In this document: positions 12,961 through 20,499 of the stretch, in pieces
Layout: each line of letters starts with the position of its first letter
How positions within the stretch are numbered: the stretch's first letter is position 1
DNA from: Gnetum montanum
Lineage: Eukaryota; Streptophyta; Gnetopsida; Gnetales; Gnetaceae
Assembly (NCBI GenBank): GCA_015680685.1
Contig: MNCI01023831.1
Location: 5,532 to 69,531, forward strand
DNA length: 64,000 nt
Direction: 5' to 3'
Position numbers and translations under genes: made by a program
The notes under the pieces: model-generated
Databases searched by the model: none
What the model was told of the DNA's origin: nothing
Seen by the model: the letters and a program-made list of their open reading frames with translations, nothing else

Positions 12961-13472
12961 ACAATGAGTGTTTAACCTAAAAATTTATAATATTTTTTAA
13001 AATTTAGGGTCATCATAGAAGTTTTTAGAAAACAAACAAGGATACTAAAAATAACTAATTTAGCTATATATTTATGATATATCTATTATTATTTAATTGA
13101 AAGAATCTTTTATATTTTTCAAAGTAATAAAATTTCATATTGATTTAAGAAAATTTGATTTTCATAATGAAAACAAAAATCAAAACTATTATGCATACCA
13201 TAGTTCTTGACTCAACTTTACAATAAAATTATTTTACAGAAACTCACCATCAATACTAAACTTGAATTTGCGTTGAAGCATGGGTTATAATCGTTGTTAT
13301 GTGATTGCTCTGTCTTAGATGGTGCAATAGATCTTAAGAATCTGTCTGGTTTCGGGTAGGTAGGTTCCATTTTGCTTAATTTAACAAATGCTAAATTACA
13401 ACTGGAATTTTCCTTCTGCACAGCTAAATTAATATTGTATGTAGATTTCTTAATTTGTATTTCAATTTTCAC
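12961..13472. other. AT-rich stretch, nothing recognised
   Basis: A minus-strand open frame of 84 codons occupies 13218-13472 directly downstream of the chalcone-synthase-like relic. Its protein does not resemble the rest of that family, so I take it as chance or as unrelated sequence at the break point. Confidence 0.4.
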
Positions 13473-13819
13473 TTTACATATTCAACATGCACGTGGGGGC
13501 TGAGGCCCATGGCCCTTCTTAGCTGGAAGTCGTTGATGGGCATGGTGCAGTTGAAGAGCAAGTGAGTTATGCCACGGTATCTCCGTCAGCATTATGTGCC
13601 GCCTCGGTATCGTTGTGGGAGGGTTCATCGTAGGACGCAATGCTGGGATCACTACCGCTTCAGCATCTCCTCTGTCAGCACTGCAGCACGTGCCTCTGAT
13701 TCATCTGTGCTCTTGGTCACCCTGAATTAGAAATCCGGGTACTCGCTGTGCTTTATGATGTTTTCCAGCTGCGCTGTGGCCATGGCCAACACGCAAGTGT
13801 TTTCCTTTGAAAAATCTTT
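13473..13819 (-). pseudogene. Chalcone synthase-like (type III polyketide synthase) pseudogene
   Basis: Type III polyketide synthases condense malonyl-CoA onto a CoA starter to make flavonoid or related scaffolds in the cytosol. On the minus strand, CVLAMATAQLENIIKHSEYPDF then a stop then FRVTKS aligns with the family's N-terminal 'VLAIGTA...YPDYYFRITKS'. LTEEMLKR matches the 'LTEEILKE' block. After a scrambled stretch with several stops, GITHLLFNCTMP and FQLRRAMGLSPHV match '[31 protein letters not shown]'. The active-site cysteine segment that should follow is absent. The relic covers roughly the first 40% of a ~390-residue enzyme, with an internal deletion and stops. No intron is obvious. 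Whether it derives from chalcone, stilbene or anther-specific synthase cannot be told. Confidence 0.7.
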
Positions 13820-14344
13820 ATTAGAACTTTATGCAGGGATGTGATAATCGAAAGCTTCGCAGCAACAACGATTCCCTGAAAGAACAGATAGAATTTGACA
13901 GAGACCACTATGCAATCCGAACTAACTGGTGGCATTCTCTATGTTAGAAAGGTATCCTACCATGTTAGCAGGCACGATGGGACATGATAAAATGACATGT
14001 ACAATACGGGAAATAGATAGCCTACCGGCACGACGAGTGGTTTCCTGATTTCGCAAAGGATGAGTCTTATCTTGGCCACAAGCAGAACCCAGGACAAAAA
14101 TAGAATACAAAAGAGCAATCCCAACCCAATTTTGGATGAGTCGACATCAAGTTCAAAATGTTAAGACTTGGGGATAATCAGATTTTACCATATAAAAGGC
14201 GGGGCACTGCAGGTGAAATCGCAAGGGCGTAGATACAAGTTCATGAGTTGAATTGGAGAAATGCAACATGAAGACAATGGAAGTCTGCCACAGAATTATG
14301 TTCGTGCTTGCGCTTGGGATATGCATTCTGAAAAGTCTGGCAGA
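13820..14344. other. Low-copy GC-moderate spacer between two gene relics
   Basis: No feature is supported. Base composition is closer to gene space than to the surrounding retrotransposon DNA. Minus-strand open frames here show no family resemblance. Confidence 0.3.
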
Positions 14345-14935
14345 GGCTTCTCCGTGAACACGCAGACCTATGGCTCGCACCCCTTCTACCTCTACGTTGG
14401 AGCAGGCGGAGCCACGCACGGCGTGCTGCTGCTCAACAGCAACGGCATGAAGATTAGGTACGGGGCGTCATTGCTGACATACACCGTGCTCCGAGGCGTC
14501 CTAGACCTGTACTTCTTTGCCAGACCGACACTGCTGTCGGTGGTGCAGCAGTACATGGAGCTCGTCGGACGCCCTGCGGTGTAGCCGTACTGGGCATTTG
14601 GCTTCCACCACTGCAACTAGGGGTACTCCAACGTCTCCGACATGGACATGGTCTCAGTGGTGAGCTGCTATCTCGAGAACAAGATTCCGTTCGCTCAACA
14701 TCATCTGGAACAATCTGGACTACATGAACAACTACCGCAATTTCACGCAGAACTACACGCAGACCACCTTGGGCACGTTTATGTCGCAGCTGCACACCAG
14801 CGGCCGCTGATGGGTGTCCATCGTGGACCCTGGAATGCTCTCGACAAGAATGACGCGTCTTATAAGCATGGCATGGATGCCAACATCTTCATCGCGGGAG
14901 GTGGCGGTAGCAGTAACAACTACCTGGATTTACTT
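14345..14935 (+). pseudogene. GH31 alpha-glucosidase/alpha-xylosidase pseudogene (N-terminal part)
   Basis: GH31 enzymes release glucose or xylose from the non-reducing end of alpha-linked glycans. In plants they act in the apoplast, vacuole or plastid. The frame reads [40 protein letters not shown] and [10 protein letters not shown], the standard run leading into the catalytic barrel. The same frame passes a TAG at 14582, reads PYWAFGFHHCN, hits a TAG at 14618 where tryptophan is expected, and continues GYSNVSDM. A frameshift near 14690 leads to NLDYMNNYRNFT, a TGA, then SIVDPGML. A further shift gives HGMDANIFI. The WxDMNE nucleophile region is not present, so this is an early truncated copy. 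At least three stops and two frameshifts make it a clear pseudogene. Exons seem fused, which fits either a retrocopy or a single large exon. Confidence 0.85.
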
Positions 14936-14965
14936 TGTTGTACTGCCAGTCCAATGTTTATTTAT

Positions 14966-14984
14966 TTCATATATATATATATAT
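14966..14984. repeat. (TA)n microsatellite
   Basis: A run of alternating TA just downstream of the GH31 relic. Confidence 0.8.
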
Positions 14985-15298
14985 TGTAAAACTATTGATT
15001 TGAAAGTTCTAAGATATAGGTTTCATTTTTTGAACAATGCTAATTGATAAAGTTGTGATTTGATTTTGGTTATATTTCTTGAGGTATATATTATTAAAAA
15101 AATATTTTTAGTTACAAAACGATAGTTTAACATATTAAGGGAGATTTAGAACTTTTTTTCAAGAAAGTAGAAAATCGTTATGCTACTTATTTACTTTCAA
15201 AAAAGTAAAAATACTACACTACCTACTTATTTGCCTTACATGATTTTTTCGGTTCTCGGAGACAGATCGCGTGGCTATTTTAGGAAGAGGAAGAGCTG

Positions 15299-16350
15299 TT
15301 GGTGGAATTTCTGTGTGGTTACAGACCCATTATCAGTTCCATGATGCATGCAAACCATCATCAATTTACTCCTGCTACTGTTGCTACTTTCATGGCTGCT
15401 CATCATAAGAATAAGTTCATCGGATATCCTCCTAGACTTTCTCTTGGCCAGGTGAATGCTTCTTTTTGTTTTGTTTTCTTGCGGACTTTCTCTGTGTCAA
15501 GTGAGTGTTTGTTTTTGTTTGTGTTTTAGGTTCGTTTGATGAATTTGGATAGCCCTAGTTCATGAATCACCCAAGCATGGTGGATATGGGTTTTGAAAGC
15601 ATTGATAGCAGGGCCATTGGTGTTAGAGAAGATGAATTGGATAGCAAATCCCAAATACAAAATAGAGATGAGAGTGCAGCCTGTGTCTCTGGCGAAGATC
15701 ACGAAGTTGGGGAACGTCGGCCTCGGAAAAAGAGATGTCACCGCCATACCCAACAACAAATTCAGGAAATGGAGACGTAAGTATATTACTAGATTACTTC
15801 AAACGGATTTTTTACTTTTAATATCTTGAGCAGTTACATTTACGAGGAGACCTTCATAGATTTATTAGAAAACACTAGTTTCAAGATTGCTTTTACGGAT
15901 TCTTTTTATTTGAGTGTTGTGTATTGCAACTGAGCCTGTGATCTTGAGTACATTACATTCTTATTGAATGTGATTGTTGTTCGAAGCTTGAAACAGGTTC
16001 TGTGACTTCTTTTTTCCTTCAATGGCCAGAGCATTTGCATTTGTCCAGATTTCGTGTTTGTTTTGGCCTGCGTTCTGGGATTTCAGATGGCAGGCATGGG
16101 TTTCTGTTTTTACAGGCTTTTCAAGGAGTGCCCGCATCCGGATGAGAAGCAGCGCAAGGAGCTCAGCCGGGAGTTCGGCTTGGATCCTCTGCAGGTCAAA
16201 TTCTGGTTCCAGAACAAGGGCACCCAGTAAAGGTCATCATCATATACAGATTTCAAGTATACGAAACTGAAATTTTATTTGCATTCTAAACCTTGGATCG
16301 TAGAAATGAACATGCTATGAAATTTGAAAACATCGTTAACAAATTAAAAA
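15299..16350 (+). pseudogene. HD-Zip class IV homeobox gene relic, 5' part
   Basis: HD-Zip IV proteins are nuclear transcription factors of epidermal identity, with homeodomain, zipper-loop-zipper and START domain. A possible first exon (15299-15451) ends PPRLSLGQ at CAG|GTGAAT. The next begins after TTTTAG at 15529. The frame from 15562 reads acidic VREDELDSKS, then GERRPRKKRCHRHTQQQIQEMET, and ends at GAC|GTAAGT (15776). After a 339-bp intron ending TTTTTACAG, 16116-16230 reads [20 protein letters not shown] then [17 protein letters not shown] and TAA. The family has QNKRTQMK or QNRRTQMK here. So an arginine of the recognition helix end is now glycine and one base is lost in the ATGAAG, giving the stop. 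Joining the first exon to the second also needs a one-base shift. RNEHAMKFENIVNKLKI near 16303-16353 may be the zipper exon. The second part lies at 18320-18690, across a copia insertion. Confidence 0.85.
15777..16115 (+). other. Intron inside the HD-Zip IV homeobox relic
   Basis: Donor GTAAGT follows ...EMET and acceptor TTTTTACAG precedes LFKEC. Splicing them restores an uninterrupted homeodomain frame. Retention of the intron shows this is a degraded genomic gene copy, not a processed retrocopy. Confidence 0.8.
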
Positions 16351-16448
16351 TTATTGATGGCTCTTGACATGTTTTGTCCTGAGTTGATATGTGATTTATG
16401 GATGGTTCTTGAATGGTTCTTGACATGTTTTATGCTGAATTTGATTTA

Positions 16449-16449
16449 N
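16449..16449. other. Single N at a probable assembly join
   Basis: One N lies immediately before the point where similarity to the 3' end of the copia LTR starts (16451). The sequence on its left does not match that LTR. This suggests that the rest of the 5' LTR was lost or collapsed in assembly. Confidence 0.6.
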
Positions 16450-16486
16450 GTCTCATTTCATATTTTGCTGCCAAATCTGCTAACAA

Positions 16487-16498
16487 TGGTATCGGAGC
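16487..16498 (+). other. Copia primer-binding site (initiator tRNA-Met)
   Basis: TGGTATCGGAGC lies one base after the LTR end. It differs at one position from the copia consensus TGGTATCAGAGC, which pairs with the 3' end of initiator methionine tRNA to prime reverse transcription. Confidence 0.85.
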
Positions 16499-16553
16499 TC
16501 TGAGGTTCATAGTTCATGAAAGTGTTGCAGATCGTGCATACAAATTTTTCAAA

Positions 16554-16722
16554 ATGGTTGGCAAATACAAAATAGAGAAGTTCAATGGAAATGACTTCAC
16601 ATTGTGGAAGTTCAATGGAAGCGACTTCACATTGTGGAATGAAAATAAGAGTAATGAAAGGAAGGCAGAAAAGGTTGTTGCAAATCTGTACATGCTTATG
16701 GGGAACATCTGTTGCATCAACT
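16554..16722 (+). pseudogene. Copia gag N-terminal relic
   Basis: MVGKYKIEKFNGNDFTLW is the typical start of plant copia gag (consensus about 'KFEIEKFDGKNDFxLW'). The segment KFNGNDFTLW is directly duplicated as KFNGSDFTLW by a 30-bp tandem duplication at about 16580-16640. The frame ends after NLYMLMGNICCIN at 16724, and the nucleocapsid part is missing. Confidence 0.7.
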
Positions 16723-16739
16723 AATTTAGGAGAAGAATC

Positions 16740-16868
16740 GACAATGTTGTGGCTTTGCAGATTCTCTTTGAACAAAGACTACTTCCTAGGCTCAATTCGG
16801 TATATTTACCATTTTGTGAGCATTGTGTTACTACTAAGCAACACAGATTTCAATTTAGCACATCAGAA
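16740..16868 (+). pseudogene. Copia GAG-pre-integrase relic
   Basis: ALQILFEQRLLPRLNSVYLPF then CEHCVTTKQHRFQF matches the pre-integrase zinc-binding segment of copia polyproteins ('...GLLPGLKSxxLxFCEHCVxGKQ'). It begins within about 20 bp of the gag relic, so roughly 1 kb of normal copia sequence (rest of gag, protease) is deleted between them. The frame then runs on into the GC-rich segment. Confidence 0.75.
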
Positions 16869-17630
16869 GAGGCAAAGCCAGAGGAAGAGGAGGACGATGT
16901 AGATGCAGACAATGAAGAGCTGAGAACTGCATCCACAGGCACGACCAGCGATGAAAATGGAAATGGCGAAGGCTGGTCTGAGGGTGTGTTTCTGGAGGTG
17001 GAAGCCCAGTTCTGGGTGTTGGGCATGCTGCGTGCGAGGCCATGCTCGTGCGTCGTGGCGAAGCTCCTAGACAATTATAGGACCATCATGGATTTCGCTC
17101 GGATTGGTGAGTACGGGCAAAGCCTCGGGCATTCGCGGAGAAGCGGAAGCTTCGTTGCGTCGAGCGGTTCAAGGAAGGCGACCTTAGGCTTGAGTAGCTT
17201 GCCCTGGTGGACTGCATCAATGAGTTACAGCCGAATTGCCCAGTCCGGGCGGTGTGCCAGATTAATTTGTCCATCTTCAAATCATTGCTGGATTGGTGGG
17301 CGATCGGGAGATGTTTCCGTTGATGCCGATCCAACGACTAAACGAGCGGCCGACGGTGTGGGTGGTGTCAAGGAAACCGGCCGGGAAATTGCGATGGCCG
17401 CAGTCACAGATGACGTTTCAGTTGCCGAGGATCGGCAGGATTTTGGCGACGAGGTTTCCAAGGGTTTGTTTGGCGGTTTTCTGTGGTGGAGTGGTATTCC
17501 AGCAAGTTGGTGGAAGGGCAAGGCCATCTGGTCCACCACCGGTACCACCTCCGCTTGTAGAGGGACAAGAAGAAGAAGGTTTCTCTCCGTGTCACCGCTC
17601 AACATAAGCAACATAGAATGACAAGGTAGA
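16869..17630 (+). other. GC-rich captured segment inside the copia element
   Basis: Composition changes sharply to GC-rich, and the + frame stays open to 17621, making a 290-codon ORF with the pre-integrase relic, the longest in the window. It has an acidic start (EEEEDDVDADNEEL), then FLEVEAQFWVLGMLRA and AKLLDNYRTIMDFARI. No copia motif occurs. Open frames exist on several frames, as expected of GC-rich DNA, so the coding frame is not certain. It most likely represents host sequence acquired by the element, source unknown. Confidence 0.5.
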
Positions 17631-17890
17631 AAGGATTGTGTGGAGATATGATTGATCCTCAATCAAAATCTCCAAGCGGGAAATTGTTGGAAAAAGCTAA
17701 TTGTGAAGTGGTAGATCACAGTAATGAATTAGCAGTTGCTTATTCATGAACTACACTTTCCACACTTTCCATTTCTATGGTGCCATAGTTTTAGCATTTT
17801 TCCTAAAAATAACATAAGACTTCTAAACGTATTGTGAAGTTCTATCTTAGTTAATTTTTAAATGTTTCTAATTTTGTAACCCAGATGTGG

Positions 17891-17899
17891 CTATTTAAG
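17891..17899 (+). promoter_or_regulatory. Candidate TATA box of the copia LTR
   Basis: ctatttaag lies about 200 bp into the LTR. If used, transcription would start about 30 bp downstream, placing the three 67-bp repeats in the 5' untranslated leader. Confidence 0.45.
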
Positions 17900-17960
17900 T
17901 TTGTCCTGGGATTGGTCATAAACAACATGGAAAAGACAAGAGTGGGAGAGTTCCCAGTTC

Positions 17961-18159
17961 CCACATTGCATGAGAGAGAGGTTTCTTCTTGTTCTCTCCG
18001 TGTGATGAAGGGAGAAGCTTGGTATTTCCACATTGCATGAGAGAGAGGTTTCTTCTTGTTCTCTGTGTGATGAAGGAAGAAGCTTGGTATTTCCACATTG
18101 CTTGAGAGAGAGGTTTCATATTGTTCTCTCCTTGTGATGAAGAGAAATGCTTGTTATTT
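17961..18159 (+). repeat. Three tandem 65-67 bp repeats in the copia LTR
   Basis: Copies start with 'ccacattgc' at 17961, 18028 and 18093, each followed by 'tgagagagaggtttc', 'ttgttctct', 'gtgatgaag' and 'gcttg.tatttcca'. Each copy is conserved over nearly its full length. Confidence 0.9.
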
Positions 18160-18319
18160 CCATCCCTCATAATAAGATTTGTTCTGCAATAACCTGTGGT
18201 TCAATCACTCTTTATTTTCATCTCATTTCATATTTTGTTGCCAGATCTGCTAACATGGACGTTGGCCGGGGATGTTTGGAGTGAACAGCGCAAATGTGTA
18301 AGCTTCTGCAGGAATTGGT

Positions 18320-18690
18320 GACAGGTGCCTGGCACTGGGTTTTGCCCCAGCAGAGATGGAGAAACCAGTGATGACGGAGCTTGCAGTTGCAGCAATGGAA
18401 GAATTCATTGGATTGGCCCACATGGGTTTCCCTCACTGAAATTTTTCAGCACATCCAGAAAGTTCTACCGCAGTTGAAATCCTAAATGAAAACGAGTATG
18501 CCAGAAGCTTCCTGCTTGTGGAATTATTGGCCCCGGTCATATGGCTTCCAGGCTGAGGCATCCCGAGCATCTGGTACAGCGTGAAGACAAAAACATGCAC
18601 TGTGCTAGAAACTCTAGTAACTATTGCATTTATGGGTGACACGAATGCAACCAATATGCTCAATAGAATGCAACTCATAACACCGCCATA
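18320..18690 (+). pseudogene. HD-Zip class IV gene relic, START-domain part
   Basis: The frame DRCLALGFAPAEMEKPVMTE then LAVAAMEEFIGLAHMGFP is the opening of the HD-Zip IV START domain (family 'DKPMIxELAVAAMEELVRMAQ'). After a short break, PESSTAVEILNENEYARSF matches 'DGxxEILNEEEYxRSFPR'. After another frame change, YGFQAEASRASGT matches 'FGFKxEASRExG', and VKTKTCTVLETLVTI matches '...LALVETLMDVN'. GDTNATNMLNRMQL at about 18640 is a weaker match to 'GTRNGALQLMYAELQ'. The order and orientation continue the 5' part at 15299-16350. The gene is dead through several frameshifts and stops. Confidence 0.8.
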
Positions 18691-19765
18691 ACAGAAACAA
18701 ATTTCTCTGCCCATTGGTTGCTGAAATTAAACGAATCTAAATAAAGTACAGCATTACAGAGCATATCATTTTTTTTCTAATATATAGAATAAACAGGAAC
18801 ATAGTTCTCTGTGGAAGATCGGTGCCCGATGGCTGCTGCTGATGCTTGCACTCAAAAATGTCACTGCATATAAGGGTCTGCAAGGAAAGTTAAAGATGTA
18901 TGCTGATTGCACATTTTCTTTTTATGCAAGGCTGTTAACGTAGAATCAGAGGCATTTGTTCGAAGCAGAGTGTTTAGGGCTAACAGAAATTTCTTGCTCA
19001 TTTATTGAAACGATTTCTTGCAGTTTTCTTGAATTCAGTTTGCCTTTGCTGGACACGGAAATTGACATTTCATACACATTAACCACTACTCTGCTTCCAA
19101 GAGCATGGGCAGAGGTTGACCTCAACAGTAACTAAAGTAGATGGATTTTTATGCTGTTTGAGTGACAGGATGATCAATCCTTGCGTAACAACTATTTTTC
19201 GCTCAGAAAAATATATAAAAATTTATAAATAATACAAACTGGAATCCTTTGCATATTTTCAAAAGTCTTCTAAATAACCTCACAATCTTTAACTTGGCCT
19301 GAAATGCATTTTTTCATTCCTTACCTTTTGACATTTTCGGCTTCCTTGATGCATAGCTTTCAGCCACTGAGGTCTTTACAAGTATTTCCAATCACAAATA
19401 TTTCCAGTCACTTACAGCGAATGCTAGTTTTTGATGGAAAACCAAACTAAAACGTCATGTTCATTTGGTCACCGTAGCCAGGACATAACTATGAACATTG
19501 TGATGGTATGTTTTAGCACCTTTTACCTCTGGTAAATGCGCGTTGCGGAGATTCTCAAGTGTGGACGGTGCATGCGAAGAAAAAGATTTTCAACAATGGG
19601 TGTCAATCCGTACGTTACATAGGTAGATGTGTCAGAAACTTTTTATGAACGACGAAAATGACAGTACCACGAAAGAGAAAAATAGAGCTTGTACAAAAGA
19701 GATTCACAGTCACGAGACAGGAAAGAAATGTTGATAATAATAATAATAATCACACTAAGTAACAA
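18691..19765. other. Low-copy spacer, no feature recognised
   Basis: Possibly further intron or 3' exon sequence of the HD-Zip IV relic, but I could not match later START-domain blocks. A short (AAT)n microsatellite lies at 19732-19750. Confidence 0.3.
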
Positions 19766-20320
19766 CATCAGCAGCAGCAGCAGCAACGCTGCGGGCGGAA
19801 AAAAATTGTGAACAGTCGGCCTTTCACCTCACGGCGGCCGGTTACATACGATGCAAACGATGATCCTAGTAATGCTGGCGTTGCTTTCCCAATCCCTGGC
19901 TCCACGTCACCACCGTCGCCGCAGTCAAATAACGGTAGAGAATGGGCGGGTACGGACGCGGGCGGCAGCATGTCCGGCCACGGATTGTACGAATCCGGGA
20001 GCGACAGGGATGTCCGCGAAGAATCCGAGGTGAGGGATGTACGGATGCCCTTTCTGAGGCACCGTACATGAATGCCAACGGATAGAAACAGCGTCGTTGT
20101 CGTCGCTGCTGATGCATTGTAGGACTTGGCGCGAGCGCTTGCTGTGCGTTTTCGAGTCTCCTGCTGTCATTTGTGAGTGACTGAGTAGCAGCTTCAGTGA
20201 TTTTAGTAAGAGGTGCTGTTATGGGACTTGGAGAACGAAAGCCCAGAACGGAAAGCAGACAAAGCAAGAGGTTTCCTTTGCTTTTCTCCTCCACGATTGC
20301 AGTCTTGGCACTTTGCACCA
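19766..20320 (-). other. GC-rich coding-like segment, unidentified
   Basis: Overlapping open frames on the minus strand (19768-19971, 19866-20321, 19925-20170) and a + frame (19808-20071) occupy a GC-rich patch. One minus reading gives SDSSRTSLSLPDSYNPWPDM and SLPLFDCGDGGDVEPGIG, which looks protein-like, ending in a (GCT)n run read as cysteines. No family is recognised. It may be a fourth gene relic of the island, or simply GC-rich DNA with chance ORFs. Confidence 0.3.
19769..19787. repeat. (CAG)n microsatellite
   Basis: A run of six CAG/CAA triplets at the edge of the GC-rich patch. Confidence 0.75.
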
Positions 20321-20499
20321 ATTACTTTGTCATGAAATATACAATTACGGAGATGTTTTTGGCGGATTGCGTACGACTCCGCCGAAATGGCGTTCCTGCA
20401 TGCCTCCGCATTAAACTATATTGGGAATTTGGTATCTTGCAGCATCGAGGGCGCGAGCACCACCCACAGACAGCAATCACATCAAAGACTTAAAAGTCA

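Larger units (their letters stand above)
16451..18255 (+). mobile_element. Ty1/copia element inserted in the HD-Zip IV gene
   Basis: Order: the last 35 bp of a 5' LTR (tctcatttcatattttgctg to TAACA at 16485), a primer-binding site, short gag and pre-integrase relics, a GC-rich foreign segment, a polypurine tract (ccaagcgggaaat) and a complete 3' LTR (17685-18255). Reverse transcriptase and RNase H are missing, so the element is non-autonomous. HD-Zip IV coding pieces lie on both sides in the same orientation, so it sits within that gene, probably in an intron. Target-site duplication cannot be checked because the left end is lost at the N. Confidence 0.85.
17685..18255 (+). repeat. Copia 3' LTR (571 bp)
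   Basis: Starts TGTTGG after the tract ccaagcgggaaat and ends TAACA. Its last 35 bp match the sequence before the primer-binding site at 16451-16485. It carries a TATA-like box at 17891 and three tandem repeats at 17961-18159. TG...CA ends are typical of LTRs. Confidence 0.85.

Noticed and set aside
14153-14795. Minus-strand ORFs of 74-113 codons opposite the GH31 relic
   Set aside because: They are shadows of the GC-rich coding strand. The + strand shows clear GH31 blocks and the minus frames show none.
18218-18714. Minus-strand ORFs of 72 and 93 codons
   Set aside because: They lie antisense to the START-domain relic, which has recognisable HD-Zip IV blocks on the + strand.
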